From Ruminococcus_G sp964621905 (lineage in GTDB: Bacteria; Bacillota; Clostridia; Lachnospirales; Lachnospiraceae): a stretch of DNA of 64,000 nucleotides. Below are positions 8,781-18,056 of this stretch, piece after piece; position 1 is the stretch's first letter, and each line of letters starts with the position of its first letter. The position numbers were made by a program, and so were the translations under genes. The notes under the pieces were generated by a model. That model was not told the origin of the DNA. It searched no databases and saw nothing but the letters and a program-made list of their open reading frames with translations. The stretch is from positions 1 through 64,000 of the forward strand of contig CAZUNG010000009.1 in NCBI GenBank assembly GCA_964621905.1, in the 5' to 3' direction.

Positions 8781-10997
8781 CTAAAACGTTTCAATGCTGT
8801 TTTCAATCATCTTTAGTACTTTTTCCTCTGCCTCAAGCAGTAATTCTTCCGTATCCCGCTTTGATTTTAATGCCTCCAGCAGCATCTCGCCGAGCACATT
8901 ATCCACCGCCTCAGGCAGTATCTGTTTGCCGTCCGCCGCTATCACCTTGTCTCTGGATCCGCCGTTTGCAAAGGATTGATTCACCAGATCCATCCAGGGA
9001 TATTTCAGGCGCAGTCCCGTATGATTGTAGACTGCATATGTTGGAATACAGCCGTTCATCCGCATATTGGCGATACTCATCTCATCACTGATCATCCACC
9101 GCAGATACTCGCATGATTCTTTAATATTCGGGGATTTATTGTTGATTCCCATACAGTAGCCGCCGAGAATCGACTTTCCCCTGGGCACCTGGGTAACCCC
9201 CAGAAGATGGGCACATGTCTGTTCTTTGTATTTCTGCGGACTATAGTGAGAGGCATACCCCATGACCATCGCCGCCTCTCCATGCAAAATAGCGGAAAAC
9301 ATTTCATCATCTTTTGTCTCATACTTGATCTCCCGCTCGCAGAAACGATAAGTTTCTCTCAGGTTATTGAGCGCACGTACATTTCCGTCCTGGCTAAGCA
9401 CAACATCTCCCCACCGGTCAACCACTGTCCCGTTAAATGCCCACTGTCTCGGATAAAATTCCGATATCAGGCTGTTCTTATCCGAAGTGTTGATCGTCGT
9501 CCCATACGCAAAGGGAGAATCCGGATTGCACTCCCGGGTAAAAAACTCACAAATCATATTATATTCTTTCCAACTTCTCGGAAGTGCCAGCGGTACGCCG
9601 TAGTGTCCCTGAAATGCAGCCTTCGTCTCCACATCCTCAAACCAGTCTTTCCGGTAATAGATTGCCTGGATACTGGATATCATGGGCAGCACGCAGCGGC
9701 GCTTGTCATACGGAAAAAAACTCTTTCTTATCACTTCCGGATACTGCTTTAGCATATCCTGTCCAAGTTCTTTGCGCATCTCATACAGAAATTCCTGGCT
9801 GGTGTAGTACGGAAGCCATGGCTTATCAATCATTACGATGTCATAGCTGCACACCGGATTTTCCATCTCTTTGTCAAGCGCCTCTTTTAATTCACTGTAT
9901 GATTTTTTATCGTATGTCACATGCAGATTACTTTTGGCGTCCGCCGCCGCAGACAGCTTTTCCAGAACTTCCGTCGCTTCACTGTCAAGCGCCAGCACCT
10001 TCAGCTCCTTCTTCACTCCAGACACATAAACCTCCGACCTCTGCTCCTGCGGTTTCCGCTTCAGGTAAAATGTCTGGATATCTCCCCGGTGTTCCTCCTG
10101 CTCAACGATCATCTGCCCCGCTTTCATGCCTGCCATGATCATATCCCGCTTGATCGTATGGATATTTTTATATACATTATGTACATTCCAACCGTTGTCC
10201 GCCAGCGCATAAATCTGCACCTCCCGGTTCAGCATCTCAGCCACCTCGTAGGCGACTCTGGCAAGCCCCAGTGTAGCAGCCAGAATGCATTTGATCCGGC
10301 TGCCCCGGAACACAAACTGCTCATAAACTTTCTTAAAGGATTCGTCACACTCGCTGCTGACAGCGATGATATTCTCCTCCCGTCCCTGCCCGGACTGTAA
10401 AAATCCACGCCGGCAGTCTTCATCAGAAGTGTAATATCCCTTCCTGTGCAGCAGAAAAATCTCCGCCGGATCCCATCTCCCCCGAAATTCCTGAATCTGA
10501 TGGCGGATCAGCGTAGCATTATCAAAGACGACATAGTTGCAGTCCATCCCTTCCAGGCGCCTCTCCACCACCACAAGTGGAATTCCCCGTTTTTCGATCT
10601 CCTGATAAACACTGCTGGTCTGTGTTCTTGCCGGTACCGTGATAATCCCGGATACCCCCATATCCAGATAAGACCGCAGCATATCCTGCTCCAGCAGGTA
10701 GTCATCCCCCGTAAGCTTCAGTATGGGATAATACTGCTTACTCTCGAAAATTTTACACAGTCCAAAATAAATATCCTGGTAAGGGGACTCCAACTGTGGA
10801 AGTAAAACACCGATCAGTCTGGTCTTCCCTTTTTTTAAATTCTGTGCATTATAATTGGGCCGGTAATTCAGCTCCCGTACCGCTTCCTGCACCAGTCTGT
10901 ATTTCTCACTCTCGGCTGATACTTTACCGTTTAACACATTGGAAACCGTAGCGATCGATACCCCTGCCAGCTTTGCCACATCTTTTATTGTTGCCAT
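8781..10997 (-). CDS. LacI-family regulator fused to an extracellular-type solute-binding domain
   Basis: This 738-residue protein is about twice the usual LacI length. Residues 1-50 are a clear LacI helix-turn-helix and hinge (IKDVAKLAGVSIATVSNVLNG), and about 60-330 is a periplasmic-binding type 1 sensor domain. Residues about 345-738 resemble a family 1 solute-binding protein (SYDIVMIDKPWLPYY, FNGTVVDRWGDVVLSQDG, YCMGINNKSPNIKESCEYLRWM). There is no signal peptide or membrane segment, so the second binding fold must act in the cytoplasm as a further sensor. It is transcribed towards the sugar operon, which it may control. Confidence 0.85.
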   Translation of the reverse strand: MATIKDVAKLAGVSIATVSNVLNGKVSAESEKYRLVQEAVRELNYRPNYNAQNLKKGKTRLIGVLLPQLESPYQDIYFGLCKIFESKQYYPILKLTGDDYLLEQDMLRSYLDMGVSGIITVPARTQTSSVYQEIEKRGIPLVVVERRLEGMDCNYVVFDNATLIRHQIQEFRGRWDPAEIFLLHRKGYYTSDEDCRRGFLQSGQGREENIIAVSSECDESFKKVYEQFVFRGSRIKCILAATLGLARVAYEVAEMLNREVQIYALADNGWNVHNVYKNIHTIKRDMIMAGMKAGQMIVEQEEHRGDIQTFYLKRKPQEQRSEVYVSGVKKELKVLALDSEATEVLEKLSAAADAKSNLHVTYDKKSYSELKEALDKEMENPVCSYDIVMIDKPWLPYYTSQEFLYEMRKELGQDMLKQYPEVIRKSFFPYDKRRCVLPMISSIQAIYYRKDWFEDVETKAAFQGHYGVPLALPRSWKEYNMICEFFTRECNPDSPFAYGTTINTSDKNSLISEFYPRQWAFNGTVVDRWGDVVLSQDGNVRALNNLRETYRFCEREIKYETKDDEMFSAILHGEAAMVMGYASHYSPQKYKEQTCAHLLGVTQVPRGKSILGGYCMGINNKSPNIKESCEYLRWMISDEMSIANMRMNGCIPTYAVYNHTGLRLKYPWMDLVNQSFANGGSRDKVIAADGKQILPEAVDNVLGEMLLEALKSKRDTEELLLEAEEKVLKMIENSIETF

Positions 10998-11055
10998 TTT
11001 CTGTCAACTCCTTTCTCTATAATGAAATATCGAAATTTTTACACATTCCCCGAAC

Positions 11056-11061
11056 ATTATA
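11056..11061 (-). promoter_or_regulatory. Putative -10 box of the LacI-SBP fusion gene
   Basis: A TATAAT lies on the minus strand 59 bases before the start codon. The matching -35 (TGGAAT, 17 bases upstream) is poor, so activation or a weak promoter is likely. Confidence 0.45.
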
Positions 11062-11099
11062 TCTCATGCGATGTTAGAATTCCACAGATTTCAATAAAT

Positions 11100-11649
11100 C
11101 CCTACACACTGTTTGCCTTTGCGGCAACCCAAAGCCAGTGATTTAATACGGGCATATGATTTTCCGCTCCGATTTTACTTTTCGTTTCTCCTTTCACATT
11201 GGCGTTTAAAACTTCTGGAGACTCGGATGCTCCTCATTCTCAATGGACATGATATAACGCGCCGCCCTGTCGTTTCTGCATCCAAAATGCAGACATGCCG
11301 GGGATGCAGGTACCGCCTTTTCTATTTTCAAATGTGGGATATGGAACCGATACGGAGATTACACGTTTTAAAAGATATGACTGATATGATATTATCTTTC
11401 GCAATCAGACATTGGCAGGCCGGCGCTCAGCGCTCTGGCATCAGATAAGAAGACGGCAGGCATAACCATCACAAAAGGAAACCGCCTGCACAAAAAGACG
11501 ATTGATTCATTTTTCCGGAGGTGTAATGTGAAGGAAAAACGAATAGTGTTGCGAGGAATTGCAGACAAACTTGCACTTTTTTGATCTGCTTAAACTCCGG
11601 CCTGTCAATATCTATATTAAAGATACGAAAATCAGATGAAAAAATTACG
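11100..11649. other. Region without an assignable gene
   Basis: About 550 bases lie between the LacI-type gene and the terminator of the surface-protein operon. Plus-strand frames are broken. One stretch, open from about 11389 to 11584, contains GTG at 11528 placed 6 bases after GGAGG and would give an 18-residue peptide ending in ADKLALF. Adding or dropping a base in its T-run would continue the frame for about 20 more residues. I could not assign any of it; it may be a decayed gene. Confidence 0.35.
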
Positions 11650-11695
11650 GTGAAAACAAACGCCGGTCCGAAACATCATTCTTTCGGACCGGCGT
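11650..11695 (-). terminator. Terminator of the cobalamin-riboswitch surface operon
   Basis: On the minus strand a perfect 13-pair stem (CGCCGGTCCGAAA with its complement) is followed by TTTGTTTTC. It lies just beyond the last gene of the operon. Confidence 0.88.
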
Positions 11696-11712
11696 CTTGA
11701 TCTGCTACGCCA

Positions 11713-14700
11713 TTATTTTATTTTTGCATACTTTTCAGCTGAATATGCCCCAAATACCTTTGTACCGCTCACGGTCCGGTACGCACGCATTTTGTAATAA
11801 ACAGTCTGTCCCTTTGTCAGGCCTTTGTGCGTGTAAGACGTTGTGTTTCCATTGCTGATCTGGGTCACATACTTCCAGGTACCATTTTTGGACGTCCTGT
11901 AATACAGGCGGTAGCCGCTGGCTCCGCTCACCTTGCCCCAGGTCACTTTCGCCTGTCTGTTTCCAGCCGTCACATTTGAAATCTTTGTCGTCACCGGTAC
12001 TGGCTTCGCACTCATCACATTCGAGTAAGCGCCGAAATGTTTCGTACCGCTTACCGTCCGGTATGCACGCACCATATAATAATATGTCCGTCCGGATGTC
12101 AGGCCGGCGTGCACATAAGACACGGTGCTTCCGCTTCCTATCTGAGTTACATATTTCCATGCGCCGTTCGCTGACGTCTTATAGTACAGACGGTAACCGC
12201 TGGCTCCGCTCACTTTATTCCAGGTGATCTTCGCCTTGTTGTACCCCCAGGACTGCGTCTTTGTGATCGCAGACTTGGCCGGCATCGCTTTTCCTGTTAC
12301 ATTCGTCTCGTATTTGCTGTAGACGGTGCTGCCCCAGTATTTGCTGGCTGCTTTTACCGTGTAATAATAAGTCGTACCAGTCACAGCTGTCTGATCCGTA
12401 TAACTAAGACCCGTGACCGCAGCGATTCTTTTGAAGGATGTGCCTTTAGTTTTCCGGTACACCAGATAACTGTCGGTATTCTCATAAGCATTCCAGCTGA
12501 TCTTAACACTGTTATAGCCAGCCGACTGTGTCTTCACGGATGGTTTTCCGGATGCGAATGCAGCCTTCTCCTGTTCCGCTTTCTGCAGATCTGCCAACGC
12601 TTTTTCTGCGTCTTCCAGTACCTGGTAATTTGTTACCCGTTCTTTCTCACTGTCTGTCAGTTTGTCATACGCTTCACGTGCCGCTCTGACAGCCGCTTCA
12701 CTTTGAAGTGTCACTGTGCCGATCGCATCGATCTGCGCTGTGACCTCTGCCGACCTGTCATCCTGGTCAGCAAGTGCATCCACAAGTTCCCAGTAATTCG
12801 TAATGTAGTTGCGCAGCGTCGCATCTTCAAAACCTGCCACCGCCTCGTCATATGTCTGTTTTGCTGCGGCAAGAGCCTCATAATAGCCATCCTGGCCTTT
12901 CTTGGCCAGAGCCGCATCGATCGTATCCTTTACAGACTGAATCTGTGCTTTCTGCTCATCGGTGAATTCCGGACGCATATCATAGAGATTCCGCATGCCG
13001 TTGAAATAACGCCATGCAGCGATCATGCCATAGTTTCCCTGGTCGGTCGCCATATAATTCCAGCCGCCGCCAAGCATGTGCTCGTATCCGCCTGATGAGA
13101 GTCCAAAATTTTGAATTCCATCAATCAAGGTATTGCCGTTTTTGATAAACCGTGTATCCGTCAGCGGGTCAATCCCCAAAGAGGTAACTGCCACCAGCAC
13201 CTGAACGGTGGATTCCACGTTGCGATCCCCATAACAGATAAAGTCCCCGTACTCCGTCTGCAGCTCTCCCAGCGCATCCAGCGCCTCATCCACGATCTGG
13301 CGGACGCTTTTTGTCAGTGTCTCACCGGTCTTGATGTTTTCATACGTGTATTCTGTGTCATCCCAATAGTAGGGCGCAAGGGCCTGGATAATCATTCCCG
13401 TCATATCCGGGTCTGATGTGGTCGCAGTTGTCCTCACATCCCATCCCACATACCTTCCATCCACGCGAAGCTGTTTGCTCATAATCGATGTAATCAGATA
13501 TTCATCGGAATACTGCACACTGTCAGGAATCTCATAATCCAGCGTGTTCTTGGCGATCAGCGCAAATGCCTCGCCATTCACTCCCTGTTTTCCCGGTGTG
13601 ATTTTACAATTATACGTACCATCCGCCACCAGATTGATCGGTTCTCCTTGATAGGTGCCGAAATTGGTCGGATCTCCGCCCAGTGCGGCGATTGCCAGGA
13701 TTGCCCGCTGCCATTCCGTCGCCTTATCAAAGGACAGAACGCCGTCATTTTCCGCGTACATCTTCTCCATATACGCTTTCATCGCCTCAAGGAATGCTTC
13801 TCTTCCTTCGTTATCCTCATACAGCATCCAGACGCTTCCATCCGGCTGCACATAGCTGTACCTGCCCATGCCGAAAGCCACCCAGTCACTGTTGGTGGAG
13901 CTTACCTGGGACAGCAGGGTTTCCTTCCCAAGGATCTTTCCCGCTCCATCCTGATTCGATGCGATTCCCTTGGCAATCTGAGACGGCATTGCCTCCGTGA
14001 CCGTGTCGCGCAGCTTGACAACAGTTACCTGATAGCTTCTCGTTACTTTGCCGTTTTTCGATGTCACGGTATAGATTACCGGATCGGTAAAGTCCTGTGC
14101 TTCCCCGCTTCCCGGAACGACCGCTGCCCCGTCCGATACCGTGATGTCAGGCCTGACATTCGTCAGATCCGCGTCATCGCCGAGGCGGATCAGAATCTTG
14201 TTCCTGTCGATCACACCATTTGCGTCCCCGACCGATATGGATTTGATTTCCGCCGTATTGGAAAGCTGCAGCTGCTGTGTGAACACCGGGGTCACGGTCA
14301 CATCCCCCGTGAATGAGCCATCCAGAAATTCCAGCCATCCATAAGTGTATCCATTTTCTCCCGGTGCATCCGTGCCGGTGATATGTACCTTCACGGTACC
14401 GCTGAAGAAATCGGACTCTTCGAGAACAGTATCCTCCGTATACGTCGTCCCATTGACCGTGATCCCGTCAAAGCGGTGAACATACGTCGGCTGCTGATAG
14501 TATGTCAGCCCCCATGTCATCTTTTCAACCGGCTCTTCGGGAACCCGTTTCTGGTTTTTCAGATAATAAAGCGCCCAGGGATCCTCCGGAAGCAGTGTAT
14601 AATCATAGTACATCGTACCTTTTCCGGCCTTGCTCCAGTCCACCGTATAGCGGTAATACTGCTTCCACTGGGCGGTAAAGATCACCGGCTCATCACCCAT

Positions 14701-15900
14701 TGTATAAGTGTCGCCCGGCTGGTAAACGGCTATGCCGTCCGACCATCCGGTGAACTCATAAGCGCCTGCGCCGGAATGGGTAAAGGAATTTTTCGGCAGC
14801 GTAAAGACAGCTCCCGGCAGCTGCGCGTCAATTCCAAGGGTTTTCGTCTCGGCTCCTTCCTCCGCACGGAAATAGACATCGTTCAGATTGTTGTCCCGCC
14901 ACAGCGCGGTGAAGGTGACCGCTTTGTGGGGCATCGTATAGCTGTCCCCCGGCTGATACACCTGCGTACCGTCCGACCAGCCGGCGAAGAGATAGCCCGC
15001 GTAGGTGTAGGGATTCTCCGGCAGAAGGAAGGTATCCCCCTTTTTCTGCTGCAGCCCGGCGGGAGCTTCCCCCTCCCCGTCCTCTGTGGTGAAGGTTACG
15101 GTAAACTGCGTGCCCTCGATTTCTTCAAACTGGGGAACCAGTTTAATGGGCGTAGAAGCTGCACTGGCGACATCTTTCTGTTTCAGCAAGGGAACGGTGA
15201 AGCTATTTGCCGCCTCCGATGCCGGAAGATCCAGCTCTGTTTCCAGATTCAACGTCCAGTTGATCGATTGATATTTTGTATAAATCGATTTCCATCCGGC
15301 AAAACGGTATCCTTCCTCCGGCACAGCCTCAAAGGCAACCGTCTCCCCGGCAATCGGCGCCGGATTTTCTATCTCCACTGTACCTCCGACAACGGAGGCC
15401 TCGATGCTGACACGATAGGCTTTTACAAACACGCGCCCAAACGCAACCTCGTTCTCCGGCATGACAAACGCAAATGCTGTGCCGTTTTCCGCTGCCGCTA
15501 AAAGCTTTGACTGTTCCTCATCGGACAGCGTCAGACCATCCGCAAAGACCTCCATCAGCCGGGCGCCAAAGGTTATATCCCCATCCGGCACCCACAGATA
15601 CTCCTCTCCCGGTATCCCCTCATTTACACGCGTTCCATCTACGGTTGTAATTCTACCGGTTTTGGTTACGCAATTTTCCGGATCCGCCGGGGAAAAATTG
15701 TCCGGGTTCCAGTCATCCATGGTGTAGCTGATATAATCATCCCCACTCAGGGAATAGGACTGCTGCGCCTCCGCCTGTTCCTCTTCCATCGCCGCTACCG
15801 CCTCCGGAAGTTCCGCGGCCTGTACGGGAAATGAGGAACATACCATGCTGCCCGCTAACAGCAGTGCGCCAAAGCGCGTCAATTTCCTCCGTTTTCTCAC
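11713..15900 (-). CDS. Large secreted surface protein: InlB-type repeats, alpha/alpha-barrel (prenyltransferase-like) domain, three FN3 domains
   Basis: This 1395-residue exported protein starts with a signal peptide (about 1-29). In order: two Listeria/Bacteroides (InlB B-type) repeats at about 265-415, each ending YQPGD.YTM...FTA.W; a bacterial Ig-like stretch at 555-635; and a helical region at about 640-985 resembling the squalene-cyclase/prenyltransferase alpha-alpha barrel (DWVAFGMGRYSYV, DPDMTGMIIQALAPYY, STVQVLVAVTSLGIDP, GNYGMIAAWRYF). A helical linker and three FN3 domains (about 1118-1395) complete it. The barrel is the fold of the alpha domain of intrinsic factor and transcobalamin. 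With a DUF4430 protein and a cobalamin riboswitch in the same operon, corrinoid capture is the best hypothesis. It lacks an LPXTG motif; the FN3 tail may mediate attachment. Confidence 0.82.
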   Translation of the reverse strand: MRKRRKLTRFGALLLAGSMVCSSFPVQAAELPEAVAAMEEEQAEAQQSYSLSGDDYISYTMDDWNPDNFSPADPENCVTKTGRITTVDGTRVNEGIPGEEYLWVPDGDITFGARLMEVFADGLTLSDEEQSKLLAAAENGTAFAFVMPENEVAFGRVFVKAYRVSIEASVVGGTVEIENPAPIAGETVAFEAVPEEGYRFAGWKSIYTKYQSINWTLNLETELDLPASEAANSFTVPLLKQKDVASAASTPIKLVPQFEEIEGTQFTVTFTTEDGEGEAPAGLQQKKGDTFLLPENPYTYAGYLFAGWSDGTQVYQPGDSYTMPHKAVTFTALWRDNNLNDVYFRAEEGAETKTLGIDAQLPGAVFTLPKNSFTHSGAGAYEFTGWSDGIAVYQPGDTYTMGDEPVIFTAQWKQYYRYTVDWSKAGKGTMYYDYTLLPEDPWALYYLKNQKRVPEEPVEKMTWGLTYYQQPTYVHRFDGITVNGTTYTEDTVLEESDFFSGTVKVHITGTDAPGENGYTYGWLEFLDGSFTGDVTVTPVFTQQLQLSNTAEIKSISVGDANGVIDRNKILIRLGDDADLTNVRPDITVSDGAAVVPGSGEAQDFTDPVIYTVTSKNGKVTRSYQVTVVKLRDTVTEAMPSQIAKGIASNQDGAGKILGKETLLSQVSSTNSDWVAFGMGRYSYVQPDGSVWMLYEDNEGREAFLEAMKAYMEKMYAENDGVLSFDKATEWQRAILAIAALGGDPTNFGTYQGEPINLVADGTYNCKITPGKQGVNGEAFALIAKNTLDYEIPDSVQYSDEYLITSIMSKQLRVDGRYVGWDVRTTATTSDPDMTGMIIQALAPYYWDDTEYTYENIKTGETLTKSVRQIVDEALDALGELQTEYGDFICYGDRNVESTVQVLVAVTSLGIDPLTDTRFIKNGNTLIDGIQNFGLSSGGYEHMLGGGWNYMATDQGNYGMIAAWRYFNGMRNLYDMRPEFTDEQKAQIQSVKDTIDAALAKKGQDGYYEALAAAKQTYDEAVAGFEDATLRNYITNYWELVDALADQDDRSAEVTAQIDAIGTVTLQSEAAVRAAREAYDKLTDSEKERVTNYQVLEDAEKALADLQKAEQEKAAFASGKPSVKTQSAGYNSVKISWNAYENTDSYLVYRKTKGTSFKRIAAVTGLSYTDQTAVTGTTYYYTVKAASKYWGSTVYSKYETNVTGKAMPAKSAITKTQSWGYNKAKITWNKVSGASGYRLYYKTSANGAWKYVTQIGSGSTVSYVHAGLTSGRTYYYMVRAYRTVSGTKHFGAYSNVMSAKPVPVTTKISNVTAGNRQAKVTWGKVSGASGYRLYYRTSKNGTWKYVTQISNGNTTSYTHKGLTKGQTVYYKMRAYRTVSGTKVFGAYSAEKYAKIK

Positions 15901-15925
15901 TGTGATTCTCCTTTCCTAAGAAACG

Positions 15926-15964
15926 GGCAACAGGCATTCTGTTTCAGAATGCCTGAGACCTGCC
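15926..15964 (-). other. Intercistronic hairpin in the surface operon
   Basis: CAGGCATTCTG, TTT and CAGAATGCCTG form a perfect 11-pair stem, extended by GGCA/TGCC. There is no T-tract, so it is unlikely to be a simple terminator. A close relative with the same stem core lies before the preceding gene at 18002-18047, pointing to a conserved RNA processing or stability element. Confidence 0.6.
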
Positions 15965-17973
15965 TATTTTACTTTCACGCTCTTCTGTGCCGAATAAGCG
16001 CCAAAGATTTTTTCTTTGCCGACGGTCCGGTATGCCCGCATCTTGTAGTATACGGTCTGCCCCTTCTTCAGTCCCTTCTGGGTATATGAGGTGGTGCTTC
16101 CCTGTCCGATCTGGGTCACATACTTCCAGCTCCCGTCCTGGGACGTCTTATAATACAGCCGGTATCCGCTTGCCCCGTTCACCTTGTTCCATGTCACCTT
16201 CGCCTGCTTGCTGCCCGCCGTCACCTTGCTGATCACCGCGGTCCTCGGCACTGGTTTTACGCTTTTCGCCTCCGCCATCGTTCCAAATACCTTGGAGCCG
16301 TTTACGGTCCGATAGGCGCGCACCTTATAGTAATATGTCTTTCCCGTCGTCAGTCCCGTGTTCACATAAGACGTCGTACTGCCGTTGCTGATCTGGGTCA
16401 CATACTGATAAGTACCGTTCTTGGATGCAGCCCGGTAAATGCGGTAGCCGTCTGCACCGTACACCTTATCCCAGCTGACCTTTGCCGCGTTATATCCCCA
16501 GGTCTGCGTCTTTGTGATCACTGTCTGATCCGGTTTTGTCCCTTTTACCGTCACCTTGCAGGATGCACGTTTCTGTCCGTCCTCCGTCGTCACGGTGATG
16601 TCCGCTGTCCCGTCATTGACCGCCATCACCAGTCCCTTTTCCGTCACACGGGCCACCTGTTCATTGCTGGACGTCCATGTCACGTTCTGGTTGTCGGCAT
16701 CCGCAGGGTCAACGGAAGCGGTCAGACGCTGTTTCTCCCATTTTTTAGAAAAGCTCAGAGACGTCCGGTCAAGAGACACACCCTCCACCGGTGAAGCTGC
16801 CTCGGTCAACGTCACCTCCTGCAGTGCCCCCGCATAATCCGGAAGGACACCCGCCTGTTCTTTTTCAGCGAACACAGATAACCGGTATCCGTTCTCGAAA
16901 AATCCTTCCGGGAGCGCGATGGTTCCGCTGCCGGACGCAGCCTCTGAAGTATCGGCAATCGCCTCGTAAGCCAGGATATCGATCCCCTCACGGTCCGTGA
17001 TGACCGCGGAAACCTGCTGGCCTTCCCCTGTGGTGGCCCCGTCAAATGCGATGGTTGCCACACTGCCCTTGTAGGTTGCAGACGTCACATTCAGACTCTG
17101 ACGCTCATCAGACAACGTCAGCTCCCAGGCGTTCTCCTCCCCTTCCACCGGTTCGGAGAAAACCACCTTAGACTTATCGAGCTGGACAGCCGGGACAACC
17201 CCGCTAACAGCAGCGGGGCGATCCATAGAAGACACTCCCCCACCATACCCCCAAGAAAGCACAAGTTCTTCATAAAGTGTCCGGGTAAATACATGCAGCG
17301 CACTGGGCGACGCACCTAAATAAATGGCGTAATCGGTGGCGGTGAGTGCTCTGGACGGATGAGAATTATAGTCAGGTACAAAACCGTAATCTGTCCGATA
17401 CAGCTCCCCGACACTTGGCAGGAAAACTTTCGCTTCGCCCACATCACCGTTTACTTCAGCCTCCTCAATGCCAGGCGCCCCGCAGCCGCTGGTGACCAGC
17501 AGCGCCCCCTGCTCGGCCTCACTGAAGGCCGCAGCTAAAAAGGTATCATTCAGCCAGGGCTTCAGCGTGCTGTCATTCCAGTTGATATTCTGGGTAGTTG
17601 GATCCGCATTGCTGTCCCAGACCTGAAAGTCCAGCGCCTGCTCCGACAGCAGATACATGGCGTCGCCCGCTGTGTCCGCATCCAGGTCGGCGGAGCTGTC
17701 CGTATCCAGCACTTTCCATTTTATGGGCTCGGCCAGAAACTCTCCGCTCTCTGAATCCAGGCTTTGACTGTACTGTCCCAGGTACACAAAATCGCCCGCC
17801 CATGCCTGCGCATCCGCGGTCCCCGGAACGGGATCCGCGATGCCGGAAGCTCCAAACTGCAGCCTGCAGATCTCTTCCGTCTCGTCCGCCAGCACAGGGA
17901 CTGCCGGCATCACCGCCGACGCGGTCATCATCACGGTTAAAAACCCCGCCATCGCTTTCTTATAGTTCATCAT
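15964..17973 (-). CDS. Secreted protein: DUF6273-like domain, bacterial Ig-like domain, two FN3 domains
   Basis: This 669-residue protein begins at 17973 (MMNYKK, with AAGGAG 7 bases upstream) rather than at the upstream in-frame start. After a signal peptide, residues about 35-240 match the DUF6273 pattern (IKWKVLDTD, AMYLLSEQALD, WNDSTLKPWLNDTFLAAAFSEAEQ), a domain common in gut Firmicute surface proteins. A Big_2-type Ig-like domain (VDPADADNQNVTWTSSNEQVA) and two FN3 domains follow. The FN3 tail is nearly identical to that of the 11713-15900 protein. It is the middle structural gene of the riboswitch-controlled operon and may be a scaffold or anchor; its exact role is unknown. Confidence 0.8.
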   Translation of the reverse strand: MMNYKKAMAGFLTVMMTASAVMPAVPVLADETEEICRLQFGASGIADPVPGTADAQAWAGDFVYLGQYSQSLDSESGEFLAEPIKWKVLDTDSSADLDADTAGDAMYLLSEQALDFQVWDSNADPTTQNINWNDSTLKPWLNDTFLAAAFSEAEQGALLVTSGCGAPGIEEAEVNGDVGEAKVFLPSVGELYRTDYGFVPDYNSHPSRALTATDYAIYLGASPSALHVFTRTLYEELVLSWGYGGGVSSMDRPAAVSGVVPAVQLDKSKVVFSEPVEGEENAWELTLSDERQSLNVTSATYKGSVATIAFDGATTGEGQQVSAVITDREGIDILAYEAIADTSEAASGSGTIALPEGFFENGYRLSVFAEKEQAGVLPDYAGALQEVTLTEAASPVEGVSLDRTSLSFSKKWEKQRLTASVDPADADNQNVTWTSSNEQVARVTEKGLVMAVNDGTADITVTTEDGQKRASCKVTVKGTKPDQTVITKTQTWGYNAAKVSWDKVYGADGYRIYRAASKNGTYQYVTQISNGSTTSYVNTGLTTGKTYYYKVRAYRTVNGSKVFGTMAEAKSVKPVPRTAVISKVTAGSKQAKVTWNKVNGASGYRLYYKTSQDGSWKYVTQIGQGSTTSYTQKGLKKGQTVYYKMRAYRTVGKEKIFGAYSAQKSVKVK

Positions 17974-18001
17974 ACTGTACTCCTTTTCCCTCAATATGAA
18001 A

Positions 18002-18047
18002 CACAGGAACGCAGGCATTCCGACTGAATGCCTGCATGTCACCTGTG
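18002..18047 (-). other. Intercistronic hairpin in the surface operon
   Basis: GCAGGCATTC and GAATGCCTGC pair around CGACT, with CACAGG/CCTGTG pairing outside. The stem core repeats that of the hairpin at 15926-15964. It sits between the DUF4430 gene and the DUF6273-like gene. Confidence 0.6.
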
Positions 18048-18056
18048 ATTGATTAA

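Noticed and set aside
11113..11448. 111-residue plus-strand frame upstream of the surface operon
   Set aside because: No ribosome site, no recognisable domain and unusual composition; treated as chance.
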